A stretch of DNA of 64,000 nt from positions 3,668,501-3,732,500 of the forward strand of contig NZ_CP035952.1 of NCBI RefSeq assembly GCF_004214895.1, given 5' to 3'. The notes under the pieces are model-generated. The model made no database searches, was not told the origin of the DNA, and worked only from the letters and a program-made list of their open reading frames with translations. The DNA comes from Pseudomonas tructae. GTDB taxonomy: Bacteria > Pseudomonadota > Gammaproteobacteria > Pseudomonadales > Pseudomonadaceae. Positions 35,233-44,183 of the stretch are shown one piece after another. Position 1 is the stretch's first letter. Each line of letters starts with the position of its first letter. Position numbers and translations under genes: made by a program.

Positions 35233-35610
35233 ATGAAATACCATTCCCCGCGGATACTGCTCGTTGCCCTGTTCGCCCTGGCGGGCATGGCCTCGGCCTC
35301 GGCCACTTCGATGAAGACCCCCACCCCTGTGTCAGCCCCGGCAGCCCAGCCGGGCAACAGCCCCTGGCCGACAATGGCCAGCATCGCCGACAAACAACCC
35401 GCAACCTTGCTGGCCCACGATGACCGCTACTGGCATGACGACCGCTGGCACGATCGCCGCGACGATTGGCGCCGAGACAACTGGCGTCGGGAACAATGGC
35501 GGCGCGAGCAAGCACGCCGCGAAGCTGCACGCCGCCATGAGTGGGAGCGCCGCCATGATCGGGCCATGCGTCACCGCTACGAAGAGGATCGCCGTTACTA
35601 TCGACGCTAA
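35233..35610 (+). CDS. Small exported Arg/Asp/Trp-rich protein
   Basis: A 125-aa exported protein. The signal peptide is MKYHSPRILLVALFALAGMASASA. The mature part has a low-complexity second half made of DRYWHDDRWHDRRDDWRRDN, then repeated WRREQ and RRE units, and ends HRYEEDRRYYRR. This half is very highly charged. Similar short exported proteins occur in Pseudomonas without known function. It is a single gene, divergent from the isochorismatase-like gene. Confidence 0.78.
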   Translation: MKYHSPRILLVALFALAGMASASATSMKTPTPVSAPAAQPGNSPWPTMASIADKQPATLLAHDDRYWHDDRWHDRRDDWRRDNWRREQWRREQARREAARRHEWERRHDRAMRHRYEEDRRYYRR

Positions 35611-35678
35611 TCCAACGGGGCTTGCCACCGGCCTTAACCAGCAGCCATGATCCAGCAAAACCAAGCGGACCCCGGCCT

Positions 35679-36536
35679 ATGCCCGTCGACCTGCAAGCGC
35701 TGTACCCCAAATTGATCCACCTGATGCTCGATACAGTGTTCGTGGTCGACCGGGACAATCAGATTGTGTTTGTCAGCGATGCCTGCGAAACGCTGCTTGG
35801 CTACCGTGCCGACGAACTGACCGGCACGCCGATCACCGACTACATCCACCCTGACGACCTGGCGGTCACCCGCACCTCCATTGTCCGGGTCATGAATGGT
35901 CAATCCCATGTCGATTTTCGCAACCGCTACATCCGCAAGGATGGCAGTGTCGTGCACATCCTCTGGGCGGCGTTCTGGTCCGAGGAAGTAGAGGCGCGAA
36001 TCGGCGTCGCGCGGGACGTGACAGCCTTGAGGCAGGCCGAGGAAGAACTGCACTTCCTGGCCCATCACGATCCACTGACAGCACTGAGCAACCGCTCGCT
36101 GTTCAACCATCGACTGGAGTCGGCCCTGCACGTGGCGCACCGACAGCAAAGCTCCCTGGCGCTGCTGTTTCTGGATATCAATGACTTCAAGGGGATCAAT
36201 GATATCCATGGGCATGCCATGGGTGATCGTATCCTCTGCATGATTGCACGACGCCTGGAAGGCTGCGTGCGTGAGACCGACACAGTGGCGCGGATGGGCG
36301 GCGATGAATTCACGGTGCTGTTACCGGGTATCCATTCCCAAGAGGCCGTTCACGCGAAGATCGAACAGATTCGCGCAGTCCTGGCCGAGCCGTTGGGCGC
36401 TGAATTTGGCGGGATCAAGATGCCGTCCTGCAGTGTCGGCGTGGCCTTTTATCCCATCGATGCAGAGGATGCCGACACGCTACTCAGCCATGCCGATAGC
36501 GATATGTACCGGATCAAGAAGCATCGTTCCGCATAG
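35679..36536 (+). CDS. PAS-GGDEF diguanylate cyclase
   Basis: A 285-aa cytoplasmic signalling enzyme with one PAS domain (about 10-120: LDTVFVVDRDNQIVFVSDACETLLGY, VHILWAAFWSEE) and a GGDEF domain (about 130-283). The active-site motif is RMGGDEFTVLL. An RxxD inhibitory site (RETD) lies five residues before it, so product feedback by c-di-GMP is likely. LFLDINDFKGINDIHGHAMGD is the metal- and substrate-binding segment. No membrane segment is seen. The ATG at 35679 is preferred over a TTG at 35622, though the ribosome site is weak. Confidence 0.9.
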   Translation: MPVDLQALYPKLIHLMLDTVFVVDRDNQIVFVSDACETLLGYRADELTGTPITDYIHPDDLAVTRTSIVRVMNGQSHVDFRNRYIRKDGSVVHILWAAFWSEEVEARIGVARDVTALRQAEEELHFLAHHDPLTALSNRSLFNHRLESALHVAHRQQSSLALLFLDINDFKGINDIHGHAMGDRILCMIARRLEGCVRETDTVARMGGDEFTVLLPGIHSQEAVHAKIEQIRAVLAEPLGAEFGGIKMPSCSVGVAFYPIDAEDADTLLSHADSDMYRIKKHRSA

Positions 36537-36573
36537 CTGGTATGATTCCGGCTTTTACCATTGCGAGTAAAAA

Positions 36574-36747
36574 GTGAATCGTCAAAAGAAAATCAAACAA
36601 CTGTTGAAGGCTCACGCCAAAAAGGCCAGTGCCAAATTGGCGCCCAAGAGCAAGCCTAAATACATTTGCAAGGCTGACCGGTTGAAACTGGCCGCTGAAG
36701 CCGGTCTCGACGCCCCCCTTGCTGCAAGTGAATCACCCTCCGCTTGA
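36574..36747 (+). CDS. DUF2986 family small basic protein
   Basis: A 57-aa protein starting at GTG 36574: (M)NRQKKIKQLLKAHAKKAS, then AKLAPKSKPKYICKADRLKL. It matches the DUF2986 family, short Lys-rich proteins of unknown function. The N-terminal half is strongly basic and the tail is Ala/Pro/Ser-rich. It lies 37 bp after the diguanylate cyclase gene and ends 11 bp before the convergent LysR gene. The start is a GTG without a clear Shine-Dalgarno sequence. Confidence 0.8.
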   Translation: MNRQKKIKQLLKAHAKKASAKLAPKSKPKYICKADRLKLAAEAGLDAPLAASESPSA

Positions 36748-36758
36748 GCCAAACCGAC

Positions 36759-37655
36759 TCAAGGCTGGTCCTTGAACAGGTGTTCGCTGATGAAGTCGAC
36801 GAATACCCGGATCTTCGGTGACAGGTGACGGTTAGACGGCCAAAGCGCCCAGAATTGCCCTTGCTCCTGGGTGCAGGCATCAAGCAAGGTTTCCAGCGCC
36901 CCGGCACTAACTGCGTCATGGACCAGAAAGTCCGGCATATAGGCAATACCGTGACCATCGCGCGCAGCCATCAGAATCGCCTCCATGTTGTTCAGGGTCA
37001 GTGCGCAGGGCAGGCGCAGCCGAGTGACCTCGGGGTCGGCACTCAGAGTCCAGTCCATGATCTTGCCAGTGGTAACGAAGCGATAGCGCAAGCAGTCATG
37101 CGCCTCCAGCTCGAACAGGGTCTGCGGCCTGCCCCTGCGCTCAAGGTAGGCGGGCGCTGCGCACAGGACAAAACGAAAGGGCCCAAGCTTGCGTGACATC
37201 AGCTTGGAGTCGGGCAGCCCGCCGCTGCGGATGACCACATCGAAACCCTGGTCAATCAGATCGACCAGGTGGTCGTTGCAATCCATCTCCAGCTCGATTT
37301 CCGGGTAGGCCGTGCGAAAGGCCGGCAGCAACGGCAGCAGGAAACGGTAGCCGATGGTCGGCAAACTGACGCGCAAACGGCCCCGCGGCACCTCTACCGC
37401 GTGGGAAAGCATGGCCTGCGCATCCTGCAGGTCATCGAGGATTTTGCGACAGCGCTCATAGAACAGTTCGCCCTCGACCGTAAGGCTGACCTTACGGGTG
37501 CTGCGCTGGAACAGACGCACCTTCAGGGCGCTTTCGAGCCTGGCCACATTCTTGCCGACGGCTGAGGCCGAGATACCCAGCGCCCGCGCCGCGCTGATGA
37601 AACTCAGGGACTCGGCGGTTTTCACAAATGCAAGAATGCCGCTCAGGCTCTCCAT
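36759..37655 (-). CDS. LysR-family regulator of the adjacent efflux gene
   Basis: A 298-aa LysR-type regulator of the CrgA-like group. The N-terminal helix-turn-helix is FVKTAESLSFISAARALGISASAVGKNVARLESAL. The effector domain includes LRVSLPTIGYRFLLPLLPAFRTAYPEIELEM and DVVIRSGGLPDSKLMSRKLG. It is divergent from the DHA2-type efflux pump gene (109 bp apart) and is its likely regulator. Confidence 0.9.
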   Translation of the reverse strand: MESLSGILAFVKTAESLSFISAARALGISASAVGKNVARLESALKVRLFQRSTRKVSLTVEGELFYERCRKILDDLQDAQAMLSHAVEVPRGRLRVSLPTIGYRFLLPLLPAFRTAYPEIELEMDCNDHLVDLIDQGFDVVIRSGGLPDSKLMSRKLGPFRFVLCAAPAYLERRGRPQTLFELEAHDCLRYRFVTTGKIMDWTLSADPEVTRLRLPCALTLNNMEAILMAARDGHGIAYMPDFLVHDAVSAGALETLLDACTQEQGQFWALWPSNRHLSPKIRVFVDFISEHLFKDQP

Positions 37656-37764
37656 ACAATTACATCCTTTTTGTCCATTATTAGTGGATTGACAGCCTAT
37701 TTATCCGAAATTGCCGCCACTGTAGATTTAATTCACAGATTGCTACACCAGGAGCGCGCACGCA

Positions 37765-39285
37765 ATGGACCAGGCTACCGATCAGTCCCTACCAACAAGT
37801 TGTTACGCAGTGCTGGCGGCCATCTGCCTGGCCGCCCTGGTACTGCCACTGAGCTTCACCGGCGGCGCCGTCGCGACGCCCGCCATTGGCAAGGCCTTCA
37901 ATGCCGAGCCGTCGAGCCTGACGTGGATCACCAACGCCTTCATGCTCAGTTTCGGCAGCCTGCTGATGGCTGCGGGTACCCTGTCTGACATTTATGGACG
38001 TAAACGCCTGTTCACTGGCGGCCTGCTGCTGTTCGTCATCGTCAGCCTGCTGCTGTCGATCGCCCCCGGCATCGTGTGCCTTGATGCGCTGCGTGCAGTG
38101 CAGGGCATCGCAGCCGCTGCCGCCCTGGCAAGCGGATCGGCGGCCCTGGCCCAGGCGTTCGAAGGCCATGCCAGAACCCGCGCCTTCAGCCTGCTAGGCA
38201 GCACCTTCGGCCTTGGCCTGGCGTTCGGACCACTGCTCAGCGGCCTGCTGATCGAGCAGTTCGGCTGGCGCTCGATTTTCATCACCACCGCCGTACTCGC
38301 CAGTCTCTCGCTGCTGGTTGCACGGTCGCACATGCGCGAAAGCAAAGTAATCGACGCCCAAGCACCGGACCTGCCTGGCATCGTCAGCTTCTCGACCCTG
38401 CTTGTGCTGTTCACCAGCGCCATCATCTTCGCGCCACAGTACGGCTGGACTTCGCCACTGATCCTGGCATTGCTGGCAGGTGCGTTACTGAGTGCGCTGG
38501 CGCTGGTGAAGGTTGAACTGCGCAGCCGGCAGCCGATGCTTGAACTGAGCCTGCTCAAACACCCCCGTTTCCTAGGTGTGCAGATCCTGCCCATTGGCAC
38601 CTGCTACTGCTACATCGTGCTGATCGTGTTGCTGCCGTTGCGCCTGATCGGCGTGGAAGGTCTCACTGCGCTGCACAGCGGCCTGCTGATGCTGGCGCTG
38701 TCTGCACCGATGCTGGGAGTGCCGATGCTGGCCGCCTGGCTGACACGCTGGGTCAGCGTCGGCAGGCTCTGCGCCGCCGGCTTCCTGCTGGCCGCCGCTG
38801 GCCTGTATGCCTTGGCCCGGGTCGACAGCGACGATCATCTGCACGGGGTGCTGGCCATGCTGCTGATCGGTGTCGGCACAGGCTTGCCATGGGGCCTGAT
38901 GGACGGGCTGGCAGTCAGCCTGGTGCCCAAAGAGCAAGCCGGCATGGCCGCCGGTATTTTCAACACCTCCCGGGTGGCCGGCGAAGGCGTGGCACTGGCA
39001 ATCACCTTCGCCCTGCTCAGCGCCCTGATCGGCAACAACTTGTCCCAAGCCCTGCCTCATGCCGACTACAGCGAACTGGCACAGCGCCTGGCGATGGGCG
39101 ACCTCAGCCAACGCCAGGGGCTCGACCCGCTGCTGTTGAAGACAGCCTATCGGCAAGGGTTCAGTACCCTGCTGCTGATACTCAGCGCTTTCACGGTACT
39201 GTCGGCTGGCGCGACGCTGTTGCTCCTGCTCACACCGAACACCGCTCACCCATCACCAGTACCGAGGCGCAGTGAACGCCACTAG
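37765..39285 (+). CDS. MFS drug-efflux-type transporter (DHA2)
   Basis: A 506-aa inner-membrane major facilitator of the 14-segment DHA2 type. Marks are TWITNAFMLSFGSLLMAAGTLSDIYGRKRLF (motif A region), LDALRAVQGIAAAAALASGSAALAQAF, and the motif-C-like LGLAFGPLLSGLLIEQFGWRSIFI. It probably exports drugs or other toxic compounds using the proton gradient. AGGAG lies 10 bases upstream of the ATG. It is divergent from its LysR regulator, and its 3' end overlaps the convergent exported-protein gene by 4 bases. Confidence 0.92.
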   Translation: MDQATDQSLPTSCYAVLAAICLAALVLPLSFTGGAVATPAIGKAFNAEPSSLTWITNAFMLSFGSLLMAAGTLSDIYGRKRLFTGGLLLFVIVSLLLSIAPGIVCLDALRAVQGIAAAAALASGSAALAQAFEGHARTRAFSLLGSTFGLGLAFGPLLSGLLIEQFGWRSIFITTAVLASLSLLVARSHMRESKVIDAQAPDLPGIVSFSTLLVLFTSAIIFAPQYGWTSPLILALLAGALLSALALVKVELRSRQPMLELSLLKHPRFLGVQILPIGTCYCYIVLIVLLPLRLIGVEGLTALHSGLLMLALSAPMLGVPMLAAWLTRWVSVGRLCAAGFLLAAAGLYALARVDSDDHLHGVLAMLLIGVGTGLPWGLMDGLAVSLVPKEQAGMAAGIFNTSRVAGEGVALAITFALLSALIGNNLSQALPHADYSELAQRLAMGDLSQRQGLDPLLLKTAYRQGFSTLLLILSAFTVLSAGATLLLLLTPNTAHPSPVPRRSERH

Positions 39286-39662
39286 CGTGAGTTCTGTTGC
39301 CCGGCTACACATTGTGCATAGCCATCGGCAAACGCCGCATCGAAGCGCAGCCTCACCGGCTCTTCAAGGTCCGCCGAGGTATTGAGCAGTTCGCGGGTGG
39401 CCGGGGTGTATTTGATCCAGCCAATGGTGCCGGTGCCATCGGTGTCATACAACAGCTTCGCTTGCACGGTTTCGCCGTCGTCCTCGTCAATCAACAGATT
39501 GACCTTGTCCTTGCCGACATAAAGAAACGGGAAGTTACTGCTCCTGACCAGCTCGGTGAGGTAGCCATAGCAGCTACTCTCCTGTGCCGTGGCAGTGCCC
39601 GTGTAAGCGAGTGGCAAAAGCACCAGTGCGGCCAACAGCGGCCTGAGGCAAAAACGGCTCAT
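39282..39662 (-). CDS. Small exported protein of unknown function
   Basis: A 126-aa protein with a clear signal peptide (MSRFCLRPLLAALVLLPLAYTGTATAQ). The mature part has two cysteines (ESSCYGY near the start and YAQCVAG near the end) that could form one disulfide, and a middle of VNLLIDEDDGETVQAKLLYDTDGTGTIGWIKY. I do not recognise the family. It is a single gene, convergent with the efflux pump. Confidence 0.75.
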   Translation of the reverse strand: MSRFCLRPLLAALVLLPLAYTGTATAQESSCYGYLTELVRSSNFPFLYVGKDKVNLLIDEDDGETVQAKLLYDTDGTGTIGWIKYTPATRELLNTSADLEEPVRLRFDAAFADGYAQCVAGQQNSR

Positions 39663-39738
39663 TCATTCGTCCTGAATCATGGGGTTACTGCAGTGCGTTG
39701 AACGCCTGCAACCGGGGCGCTTATAGCCCATCGCCCGG

Positions 39739-39761
39739 ATCGCGGGCAAGCCTGCGCCCAC
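39739..39761 (-). repeat. Diverged REP unit
   Basis: ATCGCGGGCAAGCCTGCGCC followed by CAC is a diverged single REP unit between the small exported-protein gene and the following unknown gene. It argues that the next gene starts downstream of it. Confidence 0.6.
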
Positions 39762-39826
39762 CCATTCAAGCTTGGCAATCCGCCGCCGATACCATTGAAC
39801 AAGTATGGATGCCATGGGTACCGAGC

Positions 39827-41389
39827 ATGACCCCAATCAACGCAGGATTGCGCATTGCCCCCGCATACACGGGCCCCCAGCCGATACCGCCCGCTGTCAG
39901 CACTGCTGCCAAGCAGCTTGCGCCAATCCCCGGTAGCACCGTCAGCCTGGGCCAGAGCCCCCGTGACGACGCCACCAGCACCTATTCGTCGCGCGGGGTC
40001 ATCACAGTCCCCCTGCGCTATGCGCTGGAAAATGACAGTCCGAACACGCTCGGCACGAAGCTGCTCGTCGGCGTCCAGTCTTCGGCTATCGGCTCGCGCT
40101 TGCATGGCCTGGGCGCGGCCTTGATCAATCAGTTGGTGGCCAATGGCGGGCAGTCATTCACGCAATCGGTGTTCGCTTTCGCCGAGGGTAGCCAGCCAAG
40201 CGCCGAGGCGCTCAAGCTTCAAGGCAACAGCCTGCGCCAACACCCGGCCAATGCCGTGAACCTGAGCCTGACCACCGCCTCCGGCACCACCGTTGCCCTG
40301 ACCCTGGCCAGCAATGAGCAAGGCCTGGCAGTCAGCGCCCAGGTACAGGGCGGCCAGCTCACGAGCGATGAGCTCAAGGGGCTGGCGTCGCTGGCCGACA
40401 GTTTTCAGGCAACCATCAGCGGCCTGAATGAACAGCCACCGCGCCTGCAACTGGGCAAGCTGGCAACACTCGACCCGGCCCTGTTCAGCTCGCTGCAGAT
40501 GCATAGCAAGCTGGACACGGCAAATGATGATCAGTTGTCCTTCGACCTGACACTGGATGACAGCACGCGCAAACTCAGCCTGCAGGGCCCTGCCGGCAAT
40601 GTGCAGTTGAACCTCGATACCCTCGACAGCTCACTGCTGGGAAAAAGTGCCCAGCGCCAGGCAGCGATCAGCAACTACCTGAACCAATTTGATGCGGCGC
40701 AAAGCCGCGGCAAAGGCGACAAGAACCTGGTGGGCCTGCTCAAGGACGCCTTCGTTCAACTCAATAGCGCTGACGACATCGGCAGGCCGTCGACCGACCG
40801 CATCCCGCTGCTCGCTGCCAAGGACACCGTTCTACTCAGTGGGCTGGCCGACTTCAGCGCATCGATCAGCCAGACCAGCCAGCAGTCAAACCCGCTGCGA
40901 CTTACAGAGATCGACCACTTCGACTACCAGGTGTCCCAGTCCACCAAGGTCAGTGGAGCGTCTGCGGCGAACCGCTCGGTGCAACAGGATCAGCAGGCGC
41001 AGCTCAAAGCCGCTTACCACACCAGCCTCAACCCGCAGGAATCGCTGGCCAATGCTCTGCTGTCGCAGAACTACCGCTACCACCAGATCAGTGACCAATC
41101 GAGCAGTAGCACGCGCCTGAGCTACGACAAAAATGTCCTGGTGCAGGCCAGCGCCACCCAGCAGGCGAGTCAGAACGAGCGTGTGCGCACGTACGCCAAT
41201 GGCGCGCTGGTAAGCGACCTGAGCACACCACGCTCCGTCTCCGAATCGCGCAATCTGCTTGGCCTGCTCACCGACCTGTTCGATCGCGAGCGCATCTCCC
41301 TGCGCGATCGCGGCCTATCGATCCTGGAAGCACAGCTGCAGTCGCAACGCAGCCAGTGGCAATTGCAGTCCGATCCTGCGCAGATCTGA
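39827..41389 (+). CDS. Large Ser/Gln-rich protein of unknown function
   Basis: A 520-aa protein with no signal peptide or membrane segment. It is rich in Ser, Gln, Leu and Ala, with helical segments such as RNLLGLLTDLFDRERISLRDRGLSILEAQLQSQRSQWQLQ at the C-terminus. Two beta-rich parts follow a Pro-rich N-terminus (NLSLTTASGTTVALTLAS; DQLSFDLTLDDSTRKLSLQG). The pattern recalls secreted or adaptor proteins rather than an enzyme, but I recognise no family. The start is uncertain: ATG 39827 or 39809, both lacking a clear ribosome site. An in-frame extension upstream would pass through the REP-like unit at 39739. Confidence 0.75.
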   Translation: MTPINAGLRIAPAYTGPQPIPPAVSTAAKQLAPIPGSTVSLGQSPRDDATSTYSSRGVITVPLRYALENDSPNTLGTKLLVGVQSSAIGSRLHGLGAALINQLVANGGQSFTQSVFAFAEGSQPSAEALKLQGNSLRQHPANAVNLSLTTASGTTVALTLASNEQGLAVSAQVQGGQLTSDELKGLASLADSFQATISGLNEQPPRLQLGKLATLDPALFSSLQMHSKLDTANDDQLSFDLTLDDSTRKLSLQGPAGNVQLNLDTLDSSLLGKSAQRQAAISNYLNQFDAAQSRGKGDKNLVGLLKDAFVQLNSADDIGRPSTDRIPLLAAKDTVLLSGLADFSASISQTSQQSNPLRLTEIDHFDYQVSQSTKVSGASAANRSVQQDQQAQLKAAYHTSLNPQESLANALLSQNYRYHQISDQSSSSTRLSYDKNVLVQASATQQASQNERVRTYANGALVSDLSTPRSVSESRNLLGLLTDLFDRERISLRDRGLSILEAQLQSQRSQWQLQSDPAQI

Positions 41390-41464
41390 TCGCCGCCAGG
41401 CCATCGGCCAGGGGTACCCTGACCTGCTGCTCAAGGCCCTGGTCACGGACGGTGCGCCAAGGCT

Positions 41465-41504
41465 GCGCAGTCACTGTTTACAGAAAGGTAAACAGTGACT
41501 GCGC
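41465..41504. repeat. 17-bp perfect hairpin at the nitroreductase 3' end
   Basis: GCGCAGTCACTGTTTAC (41465-41481) is followed, after a 6-base loop, by its exact reverse complement (41488-41504). The right arm and loop encode the last residues of the nitroreductase, and its TAA stop lies at 41478-41480 in the left arm. It could end transcription or protect the mRNA of both converging genes. No T-run follows. Confidence 0.8.
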
Positions 41505-42131
41505 CGGCAACCTCGACTTGGGCAGGCCGGCGTTGAAGTCTTCGCTGCTGCGGTAGCCGAGGCTGACCAGCACCAGGCTGGTGAAACCCCGCTCACGTAA
41601 GCCCAGTTCGGCATCCAGCACCTTGCTGTCAAAACCTTCCATGGGCGTGGCATCAACGCCAAGCGAGGCCGCCCCGAGCAACAGCGTCCCCAGCGCCAGG
41701 TAGGTCTGCTTCTCCATCCAGTGCTGCAAGTCTTTCTGTTCAAAGCGGTGCAGATCGACGTAGCCACGTCGGCTGCCATCTTGCCCGGCCCTGGCCTGGT
41801 CGGTATGAAAACGTCCGTCGCAAGCCTCCTGGGCCAGCACCGCCTGCAAGTGCTCCTCAGGCATGTGGGTCCGCGTGCAAAAGACAATGACGTGGGAGGC
41901 ATTGAGGATTTTCGCCTGGTTGTAGGCAAAGCCGTTCTCGGTGCCCTTGGCGATGCGCGCGCGGTCCTGGTCGGTCTGGGCGATGACGAAATGCCAGGGC
42001 TGCGAGTTCACCGAGGACGGGCTGTTGCGCAGTTGCTCAAGCAAGGCCTGCAGCGTGGCGGCCGGTACTTTGCGGGTGGCATCGAAGGCCTTGGTGGTGT
42101 AGCGGTGTTGAGCCAGGCTGACGAGATCCAT
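41478..42131 (-). CDS. NfsB-type nitroreductase
   Basis: A 217-aa FMN-dependent NAD(P)H oxidoreductase, the same length as E. coli NfsB. Family motifs are RYTTKAFDATRKVP, LRNSPSSVNSQPWHFVIA, QTYLALGTLLLGAASLGVDATPMEGFD and FTSLVLVSLGYRSSEDFNAGLPKSRLP. It reduces nitroaromatics or quinones in the cytoplasm. It is divergent (105 bp) from a LysR gene that probably controls it. The 3' end is covered by the 17-bp hairpin. Confidence 0.93.
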   Translation of the reverse strand: MDLVSLAQHRYTTKAFDATRKVPAATLQALLEQLRNSPSSVNSQPWHFVIAQTDQDRARIAKGTENGFAYNQAKILNASHVIVFCTRTHMPEEHLQAVLAQEACDGRFHTDQARAGQDGSRRGYVDLHRFEQKDLQHWMEKQTYLALGTLLLGAASLGVDATPMEGFDSKVLDAELGLRERGFTSLVLVSLGYRSSEDFNAGLPKSRLPAQSLFTFL

Positions 42132-42236
42132 GGGTGAGTTCCTGATTGAAGAAGTAAGGTCGAGGCATAGTTTTACTTTCCCCAGGGCAAAGAAAAACCG
42201 GCAAAATACGCCAACACTTTCACTGCAGGAGTGAAA

Positions 42237-43127
42237 ATGATCCGTATTGATGATCTGGGGATGTTTGTCCGCAGCGCCGCCCTGGGCAGTTTCACCGCCG
42301 CAGCGCTTGAGGCCGACCTGCTCCCGGGCCAGGTGGCAGCCGCGATCAAGCGCCTTGAGCGCGAACTCGACGTGCGCCTGTTTGCCCGCACCACCCGCAG
42401 CCTGCGCCTGACAGCGCAAGGTGAGCAGTACCTGCCGACCGCCGTGTCGGTGCTGCAAACCCTCGAGCAAGGGCGCGACAGCCTGCGCGGTGACAACGCA
42501 CCGCTGCAAGGCGTGCTGCAGGTCGCCGCGCCCTCGGACCTTGGGCGCAATATTCTGCTGCCCTGGCTCTCGGCGTTTCGACGCGAACACCCGCAACTGA
42601 ATCTGCGTCTGTTTCTCTCTGACCAGATTGCCGACCTGTTTCGCGACCCGGTGGACATCGCCATCCGCTACGGGCTCAATGCCGAGGCCAACTATGTGGC
42701 GCTGCCGCTGGCACCGTGGAATCGGCGGGTGCTGGTGGCCTCGCCGGCTTACCTTGAACGCCATGGCCGCCCATCGACCCCGAAGGACCTGCTCGCCCAC
42801 GCCTGTTTGCTGTACCTGCAGCACGGCCGCGTCTACGACAAGTGGCGAGTGGGCTCACAGACCCTTCAGGTTTCGGGCCCGTTGTTCAGCGATGATGCCG
42901 AGGTCGCCCGTCGCTGGGCGATCGAGGGCGAAGGTATCGCTTTCAAGTCCTGGCTGGATGTCAGTGCCGACGTGCTGGCCGGGCGTCTTGAGCTGGTGCT
43001 GCCCGACTGTCCTGGCGAGGTGTTGCCCTTGAGCCTGGTCTGCCCGCATCGTAAACAGCTCTCGCCGGCGGTGTCGCAGCTGCATGCCTGGCTCGTCGAG
43101 CAGTTCAGGGCGTTGCAGCCGATGTGA
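42237..43127 (+). CDS. LysR-family regulator beside nitroreductase
   Basis: A 296-aa LysR-type regulator. The N-terminal helix-turn-helix is FVRSAALGSFTAAALEADLLPGQVAAAIKRLEREL. The effector domain is of the CrgA type (LQVAAPSDLGRNILLPWLSAFRREHPQLNLRL; VDIAIRYGLNAEANYVALPL). The ATG at 42237 has AGGAG 5 bases upstream. It is divergent from the nitroreductase gene, the usual target layout. Confidence 0.9.
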   Translation: MIRIDDLGMFVRSAALGSFTAAALEADLLPGQVAAAIKRLERELDVRLFARTTRSLRLTAQGEQYLPTAVSVLQTLEQGRDSLRGDNAPLQGVLQVAAPSDLGRNILLPWLSAFRREHPQLNLRLFLSDQIADLFRDPVDIAIRYGLNAEANYVALPLAPWNRRVLVASPAYLERHGRPSTPKDLLAHACLLYLQHGRVYDKWRVGSQTLQVSGPLFSDDAEVARRWAIEGEGIAFKSWLDVSADVLAGRLELVLPDCPGEVLPLSLVCPHRKQLSPAVSQLHAWLVEQFRALQPM

Positions 43128-43198
43128 GGCTTTGCAGACACCCGGCCTGGCTTTACTTTATCCTGCCCCTCTTTGCGTAACGACCCTGGGAAGTTCCA

Positions 43199-44107
43199 AT
43201 GTACATTGATGTACCGCGCCGCCTGGTGTTCTTCGACAAACACGACAATATCCGCCCGGCCCGCCTGAGCCAATACCATCCGGACAGCGGCGCCGTTAGC
43301 TACCCTCTTGGCCCGCTGGCCGACGATAGTGTCAGCGACATCAGCGCCGATGGTCGACGCATGGCCTTGCAAGGGGTCGACTGGCTGGTGGTGCGCGGCG
43401 CCAGTCGCTCGCGCTTGAGTTTCATCCAGGATGGTGCGCCGCTGCAGGCAACCGACAGGTTCCTGTCGTACTGGACGCGTTTCGACCCCAGCGCCCGGTA
43501 TGCGCTGGTCAGTGTCGGCAACGGTAAAAAACGCCCCGTGGTCATCGACCTGAACAGCGGCGAATGCAGCGAGCCTATCGCTCGCGACGCCGACGCCAGG
43601 TTCGGCAGCATCGACCCCGTGCAGGGCAAGCTCTGGGCCCCCGATGAGCGCGCCAGCAACAGCGTACTGGTGGTTGACTGCGCCAGCGGTGAGATCAGCA
43701 AGGTGGCGTTGCCGCTGGAGGCCAAGGTGAAAAACCTGCGATTTTCCCGTGATGGCCAGTACCTGTTCGTCGTCGGCGAAAACCACCGCCTGCTTTGCTG
43801 CGACCGCGACGGCGCGGTGCGCTGGGCCAGGGATATGAGTGAAATTGGCCAGACCGGCGCCGGGAAAATCTTCTTCAATGAGTCTGGCAGCCACCTGTGC
43901 CTGCCCCTCTCATCAACCCAGCGCTCTGACTGGGGCGAAGACATCATCATTGCGGCGGGCAGCGGCCGGATCGAAAACACCGTGGTCCGGCAAAAGGGAC
44001 CACCTGCCCGGCTTGCGGCCGACTGGTTTGGCGATCGGTTGTTGACCCATCGCCTGGAGGTCGTGGACTTCTTTACCGGCGCAGTCATCGACACGATACA
44101 TCTGTAG
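43199..44107 (+). CDS. Beta-propeller-like protein of unknown function
   Basis: A 302-aa cytoplasmic protein without a signal peptide. It contains repeated WD-like blades, for example VSDISADGRRMALQG, WTRFDPSARYALVSVGNGKKRPVVIDLNSGE, LVVDCASGEISKVALPLEAKVKNLRFSRDGQYLFVVG and LLCCDRDGAVRWARD, which suggests a beta-propeller fold. I do not recognise a specific family. The gene's TAG stop (44105-44107) lies inside a REP unit. Confidence 0.8.
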   Translation: MYIDVPRRLVFFDKHDNIRPARLSQYHPDSGAVSYPLGPLADDSVSDISADGRRMALQGVDWLVVRGASRSRLSFIQDGAPLQATDRFLSYWTRFDPSARYALVSVGNGKKRPVVIDLNSGECSEPIARDADARFGSIDPVQGKLWAPDERASNSVLVVDCASGEISKVALPLEAKVKNLRFSRDGQYLFVVGENHRLLCCDRDGAVRWARDMSEIGQTGAGKIFFNESGSHLCLPLSSTQRSDWGEDIIIAAGSGRIENTVVRQKGPPARLAADWFGDRLLTHRLEVVDFFTGAVIDTIHL

Positions 44108-44173
44108 GAGCGGGCTTGCCCCGCGATGCGATGTGGCTGAACGAATGCTATCGCGGGGCAAGCCCGCTCCCAC
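44103..44173. repeat. REP inverted pair
   Basis: Facing REP units at 44103-44127 and 44150-44173 separate the convergent beta-propeller and methyltransferase genes. The TAG in TGTAGGAGCGGG of the left unit is the stop codon of the upstream gene. Confidence 0.9.
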
Positions 44174-44183
44174 ACACAATTGT

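Noticed and set aside
35622..35678. TTG start extending the diguanylate cyclase by 19 residues
   Set aside because: The extension is Pro/Ser-rich with no ribosome site. ATG 35679 lies next to the PAS domain and is the simpler start.
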